Below are positions 19,571 to 28,885 of a stretch of 64,000 bases of DNA, in pieces; the stretch's first letter is position 1, and every line of letters begins with the position of its first letter. Source of the DNA: Kiloniellaceae bacterium (GTDB taxonomy: Bacteria; Pseudomonadota; Alphaproteobacteria; Kiloniellales; J153). The position numbers were made by a program, and so were the translations under genes. The notes beneath the pieces are model-generated. The model was not told the DNA's origin. It made no database searches and worked only from the letters and a program-made list of their open reading frames with translations. The stretch is from assembly GCA_021776175.1 (NCBI GenBank), contig JAJFGJ010000036.1, forward strand, positions 62,001-126,000, written 5' to 3'.

Positions 19571-20503
19571 TCATTTAGGTCGGCAAGCAGGATCCAGGAA
19601 GAATCGTTCCTGCGTCGCGGCCCGCTCAAACCACTCACGAACGATGGTATTTCGTCGTCCCGACACTTCGGGCCGGTTCGACTCTTTTGCCGCTACCTTC
19701 CAGTTCCGCCGTCGTAATGCGGCCGTAAATTTCTTGTATGTATCGCGCGTTCCCGTTGGACCCAAAACATAGGCCATATCGAGGAGCCCCAGTTTGGCGG
19801 TCTGAGGATAGGATGCGAACTCAGGATAAAAGCTCGAACTCGATAATTGACGAAGAAAATCATCGATCCCGCCCAAGGCGCGAAGCGCAGCCTCGGCCTC
19901 GGGTATCTCAATATTGGTTAGCGGCCTGAACGCGGCGGCACCTGCTCGTCCACTTATCTTCGCGTTCTTTACCTTGTTGAACGCGTTTTCAATGTGACGC
20001 TTGTGCGCGCGTTGGTTCGTGCTTCGCACGACGAAAGGAACCGTCTTCGCGGTTTCCGCGTCACGTAGCAGGAGGCCGATTCCCACCGTCACATTGTCCC
20101 TGCTGTCTAGGTACATGTGGGGCACGTAGCCCTCGATTCCGGGTTCCTTCAAATACTCCACAAATGCGCCTTTGTCCAAGGGCGGGGTCGGTGCCAAGGA
20201 AAGCTTTGGGCCGCGAAATACTTGTCCCCGAGAATCCTCCAATACGCAGCCCGTGCCGCGTTCGACGAGCACTGAGTCATTGCGGTCCGGGTCATTAATC
20301 CATGCTGCCCTGCCAGCCTTGATTAGGCGTTGAACGATGTCGGGCTCTGTCTGTGTCGAGGCCTGCCGGATCGTTGTCTCTAGACGTTTGCGGAAGGCAA
20401 GAGCCTTTGATCGGCCACCGGTCAACCTGGCCACCGACCGCTCGACCGCGCGCATTCTTTCTTCGAACATGCCCATAAGCGATGCCATTCCCGTGGTTGC
20501 CAT
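19571..20503 (-). CDS. Protein with a T4-lysozyme-like (GH24) muramidase domain
   Basis: A 310-aa protein. Residues about 115-305 resemble phage T4-type lysozyme. E124, D133 and T139, in EGYVPHMYLD then NVTVGIG, have exactly the spacing of the T4 catalytic triad E11, D20, T26. A C-terminal SNRPEVSGRRNTIVREWF matches the family's closing motif. The first ~110 residues are a helical, unrecognised domain and there is no signal peptide. No holin, spanin or other phage gene is adjacent, so it may be a domesticated endolysin, or an effector exported by another route. Confidence 0.68.
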   Translation of the reverse strand: MATTGMASLMGMFEERMRAVERSVARLTGGRSKALAFRKRLETTIRQASTQTEPDIVQRLIKAGRAAWINDPDRNDSVLVERGTGCVLEDSRGQVFRGPKLSLAPTPPLDKGAFVEYLKEPGIEGYVPHMYLDSRDNVTVGIGLLLRDAETAKTVPFVVRSTNQRAHKRHIENAFNKVKNAKISGRAGAAAFRPLTNIEIPEAEAALRALGGIDDFLRQLSSSSFYPEFASYPQTAKLGLLDMAYVLGPTGTRDTYKKFTAALRRRNWKVAAKESNRPEVSGRRNTIVREWFERAATQERFFLDPACRPK

Positions 20504-20561
20504 GTAAATCCAACCTGCGGCTTGGAGCGGAGCTATACAAGCGCAGGACTGTGGAAGACGC

Positions 20562-23351
20562 CTAGGTTTCGAGGAAAGCTCCGGTCTCGGCGACGGCCTC
20601 GGCCAAGCCTAGGCGGCGTATTTCGACCCCCGGCGGGAAGGCGCCGGCGAGGCGCGAGGGCAGGCGCGAATCGAGCATGACGAAGACGCCGCGATCGTCG
20701 GCGCGGCGGATCAGGCGGCCAAAGGCTTGCTTCAGGCGCAGGCGGGTCAGGCTGTCGTCGTAGGCACGGCCGCCGAAGATCTTGCGCCTTGCCCGGTGCC
20801 GGATATCGGGGCGCGGCCAGGGCACGCGGTCGAACACGATCAGGCGCAGGGACCGCCCCGGCACGTCAACGCCGTCGCGAACGGCATCGGTGCCCAGCAG
20901 GCAGGAATCTTCTTCGGCCCGGAAGATATCGACCAGGGACGCGGTATCCATGGGATCCACGTGTTGGGCATACAAGTCGAGCCCGGCCGCCTCCAACGGC
21001 GCGCCGATCCGGCCATGGACCGCGCGCAGGCGCGATATGGCGGTGAAGAGGCCGAGCGCCCCGCCGCGCGCGGCCAGGAACAGTTCGCGGTAGCCGTCCG
21101 CGACCCGGTCCATATCGGTCTTGGGCAGATCGGCGATGACATAGACCCGGGTCTGCTTGGCGTAGTCGAAGGGCGAGGGGACGCGCGCGCGGATTGCCGG
21201 CTGGGCCAGGTGCGTGGCCCCGATCCGTGCCTCCGCCGCCGCCCAGTCCGCCTCGGCATCGCCGCCGCCGTCGGTCAGGGTCGCGGAGGTAATGACCGCC
21301 CCGTGAGCGGGCGCCAGCACCGTGGCGGCGAAGGGAATCGTCGGGTCGATCCAATGCCGGTAGAGGCCGACATCCAACTCGCGTCCATCGTTGCGCTCGA
21401 GCGCCAGCCAATCCACGAACTCGGCCGGAGTTTGCGTTTCCAGGGCCGTGAGCATGGCCCGCCAGGCACTCAGCTGCGCGATGCCGCGCCGCTCGATACT
21501 CCGGCACGTCGCTTCGATCCGGCGCCGGGTGTCGCTGTCCAGGGTCGCGGCCTCATCGCTCAGGCGCCGGGCCAGGCGGGCTTGGAAGCGCATCAGGGGT
21601 TCTTGCAGCCGGCGCAGACCCTCGCCCAATTCAAGCGCCGCATCCAAGATCTCGGGCGTGGCCGGGCGCGCCTCCACCTCCAGGCCGTAAGCGCTGTCCG
21701 GCGCGGACGCGCGGGCCAAGACTTGCACTCGCGCGGCGGTCAGGAATTTCTCCGCCGCGCCTTTCGGCGTCCCTTCGCTCAGGCGTTGATGCCAGCCTTC
21801 GCCGGGCAGGACACGGGCGGCACGCAGAATCTCATCGGCGATGGTCTCCAGTTCGCCGTCCCCCGCCACCAGGTCTTCGGTGCGCCGGCGCAGACCCCGG
21901 ACCCGGCTGCCGCCAGGGGTTCCCCCGCGCCGCCCTTCCTCAGCGCCGATCAGCCAGCGGCGCAGGGCCATGGCCTCCTGCCCCGACAAGTGGGCGGCGA
22001 AGGCACTGTCCGCGGCGGCGAAAACGTGGTGCCCCTCGTCAAAGACATAGCGTAGCGGCAGCTCGCCCTCCTCGCCCACGCCCATGGCCGCCTGGATCAT
22101 GACCAAGGCATGGTTGGCCACCACGATACGGGCATGGCGCGCGCGCCGTATGCCGCGCTCGATGAAGCACTTGCCATAGTGCGCGCAGGCCGAATAGACG
22201 CACTCGCCGCGCCGGTCGGTTAGGCCCAAGCTGCGCCCGCGCCCCAGCAGCTCGGCCAGCCAGCCGGGGAAATCCCCCCCCACCATGTCGCCATCGCGGG
22301 TCCGGGCGGTCCAGCGGGCCATGAGACCGGCCGCCACCGCTTCGCCGGGGCGCAGGGGCAGGGCGCGCACCGCCTCCTCCAGATTGAGCAGGCAAAGATA
22401 GTTCTCCCGCCCCTTGCGGATGACGACGTGTTTGGCCTTGTCGCCGGGCGTGGGGTAGAGGCGGTCCAACTCGTCGTCGATCTGGTGCTGCAGGTTGCGT
22501 GTGAAGGTCGAAATCCAGACCGTGCCGTCGTTCTTCTCGGCCCAGACACTGGCCGGGGCGATATAGCCGGCGGTCTTGCCGACCCCGGTCCCGGCCTCGG
22601 CCAGCACGACATTGGGAGTGTCGGGTGCCGGGCGGGGCGCGAAGGCGGCGCTGGCGGCGGAGGCATAGTCGGCCTGTTGCGGCCTTTCCTCGGAGGCGCT
22701 CCCGAGCATGGCCGCCAAGCGCGCGCGGGCCTCGGCCGGTTCGACGGCATGGTGGCCCGGCGGCGGCGGCGGAGCCTGATCGCTCCAGGCCGGCAGGCGG
22801 TCCCAGACGTTCAGGCCTGCCCGCGCGCCGCTCTCATCCTGGGTCTCGCCGAGGGCGTGCAGCACACTGGGCGCCCAGGACCAGTCCGCTCGCCCCATGA
22901 CCCGGGCGGTAGCTGCGGCGTCTCGGTCGTGGACGCGATCCGCCGCCGCTAGTTCCAAAAGCAAGCGCACCGCCGCTTCGCGCAGGGTGCTCGCCGCGCT
23001 TTTCAGGTCAGTGGGCGGCGTCAGTCCAAGAGCCTCGGCCAGACCGCGCGGGGTCGGCACGCAGAACCTGGCAGGCCGAACGAAGGCGAAGAGTTCCAGA
23101 AGGTCGAAGGCGGCCATGGCGGGTAGGGCCAGGCGGCGGGCGGCCAGGCGGGCGTGGCACACGAAGGGAGCCTCGGCACGGGTCCGGGCCGCCGCAGCCT
23201 CGATATCCAGGATGGCCACCTCCCCGTCGGCGGTGACCCACACCGCTTCGTGCAAGCCCGCGACCAGGACCGGCGCTAGAGGCAGACGGACCCGCGCCGC
23301 CGGGGATAAGGGTGGTTTGGCACTGGGCGCGGTTGAAGCGGGCTTGGACAT
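20562..23351 (-). CDS. DinG-like ATP-dependent DNA helicase (XPD/Rad3 family)
   Basis: A 929-aa superfamily-2 helicase. It has Walker A AEAGTGVGKTAGYIAPASVW (about residue 255), an iron-sulfur cysteine set between motifs Ia and II (CLLNLE, then CVYSACAHYGKC), the DEAH-type box VFDEGHH, and C-terminal motifs including LGTDAVRDGVDVPG and LKQAFGRLIRR. The first ~220 residues are an extra N-terminal region. DinG-type enzymes unwind 5'-overhang DNA, R-loops and G4 structures in repair. It is divergent from the ECF sigma gene. Confidence 0.9.
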   Translation of the reverse strand: MSKPASTAPSAKPPLSPAARVRLPLAPVLVAGLHEAVWVTADGEVAILDIEAAAARTRAEAPFVCHARLAARRLALPAMAAFDLLELFAFVRPARFCVPTPRGLAEALGLTPPTDLKSAASTLREAAVRLLLELAAADRVHDRDAAATARVMGRADWSWAPSVLHALGETQDESGARAGLNVWDRLPAWSDQAPPPPPGHHAVEPAEARARLAAMLGSASEERPQQADYASAASAAFAPRPAPDTPNVVLAEAGTGVGKTAGYIAPASVWAEKNDGTVWISTFTRNLQHQIDDELDRLYPTPGDKAKHVVIRKGRENYLCLLNLEEAVRALPLRPGEAVAAGLMARWTARTRDGDMVGGDFPGWLAELLGRGRSLGLTDRRGECVYSACAHYGKCFIERGIRRARHARIVVANHALVMIQAAMGVGEEGELPLRYVFDEGHHVFAAADSAFAAHLSGQEAMALRRWLIGAEEGRRGGTPGGSRVRGLRRRTEDLVAGDGELETIADEILRAARVLPGEGWHQRLSEGTPKGAAEKFLTAARVQVLARASAPDSAYGLEVEARPATPEILDAALELGEGLRRLQEPLMRFQARLARRLSDEAATLDSDTRRRIEATCRSIERRGIAQLSAWRAMLTALETQTPAEFVDWLALERNDGRELDVGLYRHWIDPTIPFAATVLAPAHGAVITSATLTDGGGDAEADWAAAEARIGATHLAQPAIRARVPSPFDYAKQTRVYVIADLPKTDMDRVADGYRELFLAARGGALGLFTAISRLRAVHGRIGAPLEAAGLDLYAQHVDPMDTASLVDIFRAEEDSCLLGTDAVRDGVDVPGRSLRLIVFDRVPWPRPDIRHRARRKIFGGRAYDDSLTRLRLKQAFGRLIRRADDRGVFVMLDSRLPSRLAGAFPPGVEIRRLGLAEAVAETGAFLET

Positions 23352-23474
23352 GGCGCGACTATAAGCAGGTGCCAGGGGCGCGTCACTGCCGCCGCCACGA
23401 GGAATTGTGTGGCTGGCTCGGCTCGCCGTCCCCGTGTATCACTGCGCCATGATCGCAAGGGACACTCTCGGTCC

Positions 23475-24029
23475 GTGACGCGGAACGACGACGATTTGGA
23501 CCGGCTGCTAGACCGCCTGGTGACGGGCGACAAGGCGGCTTGGGACCTCTTCGTGGTGCGCTATACGGCGGTCGTTTTCGCGGCGGTCCAGCGCCGCTTG
23601 GCGCCATTTGGTCGCCGGGACGATGTTGAAGATGTTATTCAAGATGTCTTCGTGAAGCTTTGCGCGCGCGATTACCGCGTGCTCAAGACCTACGATTCGG
23701 CCCGTGCGAAGCTCACGACCTGGCTGACGGTTGTGGCCAGCAGCACCGCAATCGACCACTTGCGGCGGCAGAAAACCGCCAACCGGCCGATCGATTCGGT
23801 GCCCGAGGCCGAACTCTCGGTCGACCCGCCCGCGGACCCGGTTCGGATCAAGATTCCCGACGGCTTACTCTCGCCGCGCCAGGCCTTGGTTCTGGAAATG
23901 CTCTACAAGCGCGAGATGGAGGTTGCCGAGGCGGCCGAGGCCCTGGGCGTGAATCCGCAGACGGTCCGCAGCATGCACCACAAGGCGTTAACCAAGCTGC
24001 GCGGCCATTTTCAAGGGCAAGAGGAATGA
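23475..24029 (+). CDS. ECF-type RNA polymerase sigma factor
   Basis: A 184-aa sigma-70-family ECF factor. Region 2 is recognisable in DDVEDVIQDVFVKLCAR and the -10 binding helix TWLTVVASSTAIDHLRRQK. Region 4 is LSPRQALVLEMLYKREMEVAEAAEALGVNPQTVRSMHHKALTKLR with a clear helix-turn-helix. I chose GTG 23475; the open frame extends to 23409 but reads as non-coding. The next two genes encode a membrane anti-sigma protein and a periplasmic sensor, so activity is probably controlled by an envelope signal. Confidence 0.88.
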   Translation: MTRNDDDLDRLLDRLVTGDKAAWDLFVVRYTAVVFAAVQRRLAPFGRRDDVEDVIQDVFVKLCARDYRVLKTYDSARAKLTTWLTVVASSTAIDHLRRQKTANRPIDSVPEAELSVDPPADPVRIKIPDGLLSPRQALVLEMLYKREMEVAEAAEALGVNPQTVRSMHHKALTKLRGHFQGQEE

Positions 24030-24090
24030 ATATCCGAAAATGGGGGATGTTTGGCCCCCTATCGCGTAGAATAACTAGTAAGGAGTCGCA

Positions 24091-24612
24091 ATGACGATAA
24101 GTGGGAAAGGAACCGGCGCCGGCGATGGCGCCACCTTGTGGTATCGGGCGCGCCCGTCTTGGCGCCGGACCGCGGGCACGCCCGAGGCGCCGGACGCCCT
24201 GACGCTGGCGGCTTATCTTGACGGAAACTTGGACGAGGAAACCGCCGAGGCGGTCGAGACCTGGATGGCCAGGACGCCCGAGGGCTTGGACGACATCCAA
24301 GCGATCCGGGGGACTTTGGCGGCACCGCCGGGCGAAGCGCCCGATCATGTTATCGCCCGCGCCCAAGCCATAGTCCGCGCCCGCCCGGCCCCGCAACGGG
24401 CCGAAGCCGGCTGGTTAAACCGGATTTTCGCTGGACCCGCCGGATGGCTGGGGCCCACGGCTTGGGCCGGCGCGACGGCGGCCATCCTGCTGGCCTCGGT
24501 TTCGGGATTCGAACTCGGCCGCGCGGGTGTTGAGCATCTGGCGTCCCTGGACGCCACGGTGGCCGCGGATGTTCGCCTGGTCATGGGCCGCTCCGCGCAG
24601 GATCTGCTCTAA
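24091..24612 (+). CDS. Anti-sigma factor-like membrane protein
   Basis: A 173-aa protein. The N-terminal cytoplasmic part has LTLAAYLDGNLDEETAEAVETWMA, the pattern of anti-sigma domains that bind ECF factors, but lacks the zinc HxxxCxxC motif. One membrane span lies at about residues 128-146 (WAGATAAILLASVSGFELG), followed by a short periplasmic tail. It sits 61 bp after the sigma gene and ten bases before the sensor-like gene. The role is inferred from context and topology. Confidence 0.7.
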   Translation: MTISGKGTGAGDGATLWYRARPSWRRTAGTPEAPDALTLAAYLDGNLDEETAEAVETWMARTPEGLDDIQAIRGTLAAPPGEAPDHVIARAQAIVRARPAPQRAEAGWLNRIFAGPAGWLGPTAWAGATAAILLASVSGFELGRAGVEHLASLDATVAADVRLVMGRSAQDLL

Positions 24613-24622
24613 CGTGCCAGCC

Positions 24623-25099
24623 ATGAAATTTCGTCTCCCCTGGTTTTTGTTCGCGGTATCCCTGGCGGCCAACGTCTTCTTCGCCGCCGGCGTCGGCTAC
24701 ACGGTGTATCAGGATCGCCGCGCCGCCGAGTCGCCCGAGGCGCGCGTCGATCTGGTGGCGGAGCGGCTTGGCCTAGACGCGATTCAGCACGAGGCGCTCG
24801 GCCTGCTGCGCGAGCGCTCGGCCATGCGCCGACCTGGCCTGCGCCAAGCCGATGCTCCGGTCCGGGCGGCGATTCTGAAACAACTGGCTCAGCCCGCCTT
24901 CGACCGCGATCTGATCGCGGACATGTTGGTCGAACGCGATGAGGAACGCCGGCCCTATTTCACCGAATATGCCGAGGACCTTCACGGCTTCCTGGTCACC
25001 CTGACCCCCGGGCAGCGCGAAATCTTCCTCGACCTGGCCCGCGATCGTGGATTTTTGCGCCGCGTTTATGGGGGACGGCGTAAATCCAACAAGGAATAG
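24623..25099 (+). CDS. Periplasmic CnrX/CpxP-like metal or stress sensor
   Basis: A 158-aa membrane-anchored protein: one N-terminal hydrophobic segment (residues 6-28), then a long periplasmic helical hairpin with the closing motif LVTLTPGQREIFLDLAR that resembles the LTxxQ-type end of CpxP/Spy/CnrX proteins. I chose ATG 24623 for the signal-anchor start. As third gene of a sigma / anti-sigma / sensor trio it parallels CnrYXH of Cupriavidus. Metal-ligand residues cannot be assigned with confidence, so the inducer is open. Confidence 0.65.
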   Translation: MKFRLPWFLFAVSLAANVFFAAGVGYTVYQDRRAAESPEARVDLVAERLGLDAIQHEALGLLRERSAMRRPGLRQADAPVRAAILKQLAQPAFDRDLIADMLVERDEERRPYFTEYAEDLHGFLVTLTPGQREIFLDLARDRGFLRRVYGGRRKSNKE

Positions 25100-25185
25100 A
25101 GCCCGGTCTCCGCCCTGGGTGCGTTGACGGCCCATGCCGGCGTGACTAGGTTGCCGGTTCCATTCCCAAACACGGTTCACGGAAT

Positions 25186-26772
25186 ATGACGAGTGAGCGC
25201 GAATTGGCCCAGGCGGCACGCGCCTGGCCCTTCGAGGAAGCGCGCAACCTGCTGAAGCGCCTCGGCGGGAAGACGCCGGAAAAGGGATATGTCCTGTTCG
25301 AAACCGGCTATGGCCCCTCGGGCCTGCCTCATATCGGCACCTTCGGAGAGGTTGCGCGCACCACCATGGTGCGCCGGGCATTTCAGCGCCTGAGCGATTC
25401 GCCGACCCGGCTGTTTTGTTTTTCCGACGATATGGACGGCCTGCGCAAGGTGCCCGACAACATCCCGAACCGGGATATGGTGGCCAAGCACCTGGGTAAG
25501 CCGCTGACTCGGATTCCCGATCCCTTCGGCGAACACGAAAGTTTCGGCCACCACAACAACGCGCGCCTGCGCGCCTTTCTCGATTCCTTCGGCTTCGACT
25601 ACGAATTCCAGTCCTCGAGCGACTGGTACGCCTCCGGGCGCTTCGACGATGCCCTGCGCCGGGTTCTCGAACGCTACGATCAGGTCATGGCGGTTATGTT
25701 GCCGACCTTGGGGCCGGAGCGGCGCGAAAGCTATAGCCCCTTCCTGCCGATCTGCCCCGAGACCGGGCGCGTGCTTCAGGTCCCGACGCTTGAGCGCGAC
25801 GTCGCGGCGGGGACCATTGTCTACCTCGACGAAGACGGCAAAAAGATCGAGGTGCCGGTGACCGGGGGGCACTGCAAGCTGCAATGGAAGCCGGACTGGG
25901 CCATGCGCTGGTATGCGCTGGGCGTGGACTATGAGATGTCGGGCAAGGACTTGATCGACTCGGTCAAGGCGGCCGGGCGGATTGCGAGCGCCCTGGGCGG
26001 CAAGCCGCCGGCCGGCTTCAACTACGAACTTTTCCTCGACGAGAACGCGCAGAAAATTTCCAAGTCGAAGGGGAACGGCCTGGGCGTCGAGGAATGGCTA
26101 GCCTACGCGCCGCCGGAAAGCCTGTCGCTATTCATGTATCACAAGCCACGCGCGGCCAAGCGGCTCTATTTCGATGTCATACCGCGCGCCGTCGACGATT
26201 ACTTCACCTTCCTGGCGCGTTATCACAAAGAAGACGAAGCGGCGCGCCTGGGCAACCCGGTTTGGCACATTCACAACGGTCAGCCGCCCCAGTCCTCCGT
26301 GCCGCTGACCTTCAATCTGCTGCTCAATTTGGCCGGCGTGTGCAATGCCGAGGACCCGGCGGCGCTCTGGGCCTTCATCTCGCGCACGGCGCCCGAGGTC
26401 ACTCCCCAAAACGCCCCGGCGCTGGATTCCCTGGTCGGTTACGCGATCCGCTATTACGCCGATTTTGTCAAGCCAGCCAAGCGCTATCGCAAGCCGAGCG
26501 AAATGGAACTGGCCGCGCTCGCCGATTTGCTGGAACGCTTAGAGGCCCTGCCGGAAGACGCCGATGGCGAAGCAATCCAGAGCGAAGTCTACGAAGTCGG
26601 CAAGAGCCACGATTTCGCCGATCTGCGTGCCTGGTTCAAGGCCCTCTATGAAATCTTGCTGGGCCAGGAGCAGGGCCCACGCATGGGCACCTTCTTCGCG
26701 ATTTACGGCCTCGAAGAGAGCAAGGCGCTGATACGGCGCGCCGTTGCAAGCGAAGATCTCTCGGTCGGGTGA
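25186..26772 (+). CDS. lysS: Class I lysyl-tRNA synthetase
   Basis: A 528-aa class I enzyme charging tRNA-Lys, the archaeal-type LysRS found in many Alphaproteobacteria instead of the class II enzyme. The HIGH motif is HIGT in [13 protein letters not shown] (about residue 48) and the KMSKS motif is KISKSKGNG (about residue 287). The C-terminal helical domain is full length. Start ATG 25186. Confidence 0.95.
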   Translation: MTSERELAQAARAWPFEEARNLLKRLGGKTPEKGYVLFETGYGPSGLPHIGTFGEVARTTMVRRAFQRLSDSPTRLFCFSDDMDGLRKVPDNIPNRDMVAKHLGKPLTRIPDPFGEHESFGHHNNARLRAFLDSFGFDYEFQSSSDWYASGRFDDALRRVLERYDQVMAVMLPTLGPERRESYSPFLPICPETGRVLQVPTLERDVAAGTIVYLDEDGKKIEVPVTGGHCKLQWKPDWAMRWYALGVDYEMSGKDLIDSVKAAGRIASALGGKPPAGFNYELFLDENAQKISKSKGNGLGVEEWLAYAPPESLSLFMYHKPRAAKRLYFDVIPRAVDDYFTFLARYHKEDEAARLGNPVWHIHNGQPPQSSVPLTFNLLLNLAGVCNAEDPAALWAFISRTAPEVTPQNAPALDSLVGYAIRYYADFVKPAKRYRKPSEMELAALADLLERLEALPEDADGEAIQSEVYEVGKSHDFADLRAWFKALYEILLGQEQGPRMGTFFAIYGLEESKALIRRAVASEDLSVG

Positions 26773-26782
26773 AGCGACGGAG

Positions 26783-27631
26783 CTATCCCTTAAGAGCCCA
26801 GTCGAAATACATCTCACGCGCCTTGGTGTAGACCGGGCCGGGCTGAAGGTCGCGGTCCTCGACCCGCGTGATCGGTAGGACCTTGGCCAGGTTACCGGTC
26901 ATGAAAACCTCGTCCGCTTCCAGGATGTCGGTGAAGCACATGGTTCGCTCCTGGACCTCGACCCCCGCGCCGCGCAACAGCTTCGCGACCCGGCAGCGGG
27001 TGATGCCGCTTAGGAAGGTCCCGTTGGCGACCGGCGTGTGGGCGGCGCCGTCCTTGGCGATCCAGATGTTCGCGGTCGCCAGCTCGGCGACGTTGTCGTT
27101 GGCATCCAGCATCACCGCATTGTCGAAGCCTTTTTTGTTGGCCTCCATGAGGGCGCGGCCGGAATTGGGATACAGGCAGGATGCCTTGGCCATGGTCGGC
27201 GCCATGTTGGGCGCGGGCCGGCGCAGGCTCGACAAGCAGACCGAAAACGGTCCCGGTTTCGGCAAGGGTACTTCGTGGACGGTGAGACAGAACCGGGTCG
27301 AATCCGGGTCGGGAGCGACGAAAAATCTGCTTTCTCCGGATTCCGGCCAAAACATCGGCCGGACATAGAGTTCACTACCGGCGGGGAAGCGAGCGATCCC
27401 CTCGCGCGCGATTTCCATGATTTCGCCAGCCGAAAGCATGGGTTTCATGCCCAGCGCGCAGGCCGACTTGACGACGCGTTCGCAGTGCAAATCCAAATCC
27501 GGCGCCACGCCCGCGAAGGAACGGGCGCCGTCGAAGACGACGGAGGCCATCCAGGTCGCGTGCGTCATGGGGCCCAAGATAGGCGGATTGCCCTCCACCC
27601 ATTCGCCGTCCAGATAGTGAATCGCCATCAT
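26783..27631 (-). CDS. Branched-chain amino acid aminotransferase-like protein (PLP class IV)
   Basis: A 282-aa fold-type IV aminotransferase. MAIHYLDGEWVEGNPPILGPMTHATW is the family opening, KASCLYPNSGRALMEANKKGFDNAVMLD contains the probable PLP lysine, and NVAELATANIW carries the phosphate-binding region. I chose ATG 27631 because AGGGA lies eight bases upstream; ATG 27628 is one codon later. It probably transaminates Leu/Ile/Val keto acids, though D-amino-acid and 4-amino-4-deoxychorismate branches share the fold. Confidence 0.85.
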   Translation of the reverse strand: MMAIHYLDGEWVEGNPPILGPMTHATWMASVVFDGARSFAGVAPDLDLHCERVVKSACALGMKPMLSAGEIMEIAREGIARFPAGSELYVRPMFWPESGESRFFVAPDPDSTRFCLTVHEVPLPKPGPFSVCLSSLRRPAPNMAPTMAKASCLYPNSGRALMEANKKGFDNAVMLDANDNVAELATANIWIAKDGAAHTPVANGTFLSGITRCRVAKLLRGAGVEVQERTMCFTDILEADEVFMTGNLAKVLPITRVEDRDLQPGPVYTKAREMYFDWALKG

Positions 27632-27772
27632 GGCAGAAGTCCCTTGGCCTGTATGCCTCACACCGCGCCAGGCCGACCCGGTGATGTCTTCAGGCTAGCA
27701 CAGTTGCCCGCCTTGGCCAGCCAAAAGCGCGCCAAGTCTTAATGCCTGCAAGGGCAGCGAGGTATTATAGGG

Positions 27773-28405
27773 TTATTGGCTGGCCCAGACGATACGCGCG
27801 ATCCAATCGATCGCCCCGCTATCGAGCGCGCTGTCCGGGTGCGCGCGGTTCAGGGAGGCGAGTTCCACCCGCTGGACACTCTGGCGCAACAACTGCTTCG
27901 CCATGATTTCGCCGTCGCGGGTTTTGACCACGACTCGGTCGCCGCGCCGCAGGCTAGCCCCCGGTGAGATCACGACGAGATCCCCATCGCGATAGACGGG
28001 CGCCATGCCATCGCCGCTGATTTCCAAACCAAAGGCATGGGGATCGTCCAGGCGAGGGAATAACACCTCGTCCCACCTGCCGCCGGCCGGGTGCCCGGCG
28101 GTGTCGAAGAAACCCTCATCGCGGGCCTGCGCGTAGCCGATCACGGGAATCCGTTGAACCAGGGCAGTGGCGTCGTTGTCGTCAAGCAGATTGACAAATT
28201 CGGCCAGAGACGCGCCGGTTGCCGCAAGAACCTTGGCGAGCGATTCAGTGCTGGGCCAGCGTTTCTTGCCTTCATGGGTAACGCGTTTGCTTTTGTTGAA
28301 AGTTGTTGGGTCCAGGCCCGCACGCCGCGCCAAACCCGATGGCGACATCCCATACTTCGCCGCCAGCCGATCGATCGTCCGCCAAACATCGCCATGCCCG
28401 AGCAT
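27773..28405 (-). CDS. LexA/CI-type HTH repressor with S24 domain lacking the catalytic serine
   Basis: A 210-aa regulator. An N-terminal HTH (MSPSGLARRAGLDPTTFNKSKR, residues 20-41) is followed by an S24 peptidase-like domain from about residue 85. The motif that is GDSM in self-cleaving repressors reads GDGM (residues 131-134), while the general-base lysine is kept (K170 in EIMAKQ). The domain may therefore dimerise but not self-cleave, so the repressor would not respond to RecA as LexA does. The adjacent small gene (28440-28673) is co-directional. Confidence 0.82.
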   Translation of the reverse strand: MLGHGDVWRTIDRLAAKYGMSPSGLARRAGLDPTTFNKSKRVTHEGKKRWPSTESLAKVLAATGASLAEFVNLLDDNDATALVQRIPVIGYAQARDEGFFDTAGHPAGGRWDEVLFPRLDDPHAFGLEISGDGMAPVYRDGDLVVISPGASLRRGDRVVVKTRDGEIMAKQLLRQSVQRVELASLNRAHPDSALDSGAIDWIARIVWASQ

Positions 28406-28439
28406 GGGATCATGGTCTCATAAATCTCGGAGTCGCGCA

Positions 28440-28673
28440 TCAGGAACTTGAAGTCAGGCTCCCCAAGGATGGTATTCTCACGCCTCGCCGGATTAGCAGT
28501 TTTCTGCCGGGTGGGTGGGGCATAACCGGCTTCGGCGCCAGGTTCGCCGCCGTCACATTGCCGTTACTGGAGGCATGATACGCGGCCGCGCCGTTCATGC
28601 GCTCAACGGCCGCCAGCGCCACCTTCAAGGCTTGGCTCTTACCTGCGAATGGGTCGTCCATACCATGGCCCAT
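28440..28673 (-). CDS. Small hypothetical protein (77 aa) upstream of the S24-like repressor
   Basis: The start ATG (28673) follows a very good GAGGAAG ribosome site at five bases' spacing, which is the main reason to call it. The product has an N-terminal helix (SQALKVALAAVERMNGAAA) and a basic, proline-containing C-terminal half (PPGRKLLIRRGVRIP). It matches no family I know. It lies 34 bp before the repressor gene on the same strand and may be cotranscribed with it. Confidence 0.45.
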   Translation of the reverse strand: MGHGMDDPFAGKSQALKVALAAVERMNGAAAYHASSNGNVTAANLAPKPVMPHPPGRKLLIRRGVRIPSLGSLTSSS

Positions 28674-28885
28674 GTTTTCTTCCTCAAGCGAGCGCGGCTA
28701 TATCACGTTACGCGGCTTAATGATTCCCAGCAAGCTCTGTGCCAAAAAAGGTTAGAGGCGCGCTGCGCGATTTAGCGAATGATCCCTTCATCCCCCCATT
28801 GCGATTCGCAAGGCCGGCAGAGGTTAGGTATTGCGATTTGCATTGGCCTCTGTTCACGCGCTCGGGCTTTGGGTAGGGTCGCGCT

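Noticed and set aside
19571..20503. Firm call as a type VI secretion effector
   Set aside because: No VgrG, PAAR, Hcp or immunity gene is nearby; left as one hypothesis only.
20727..22055. 442-codon plus-strand frame opposite the DinG-like helicase
   Set aside because: Composition is Arg/Gly/Ala-rich with no motifs, and the helicase on the other strand is unmistakable.
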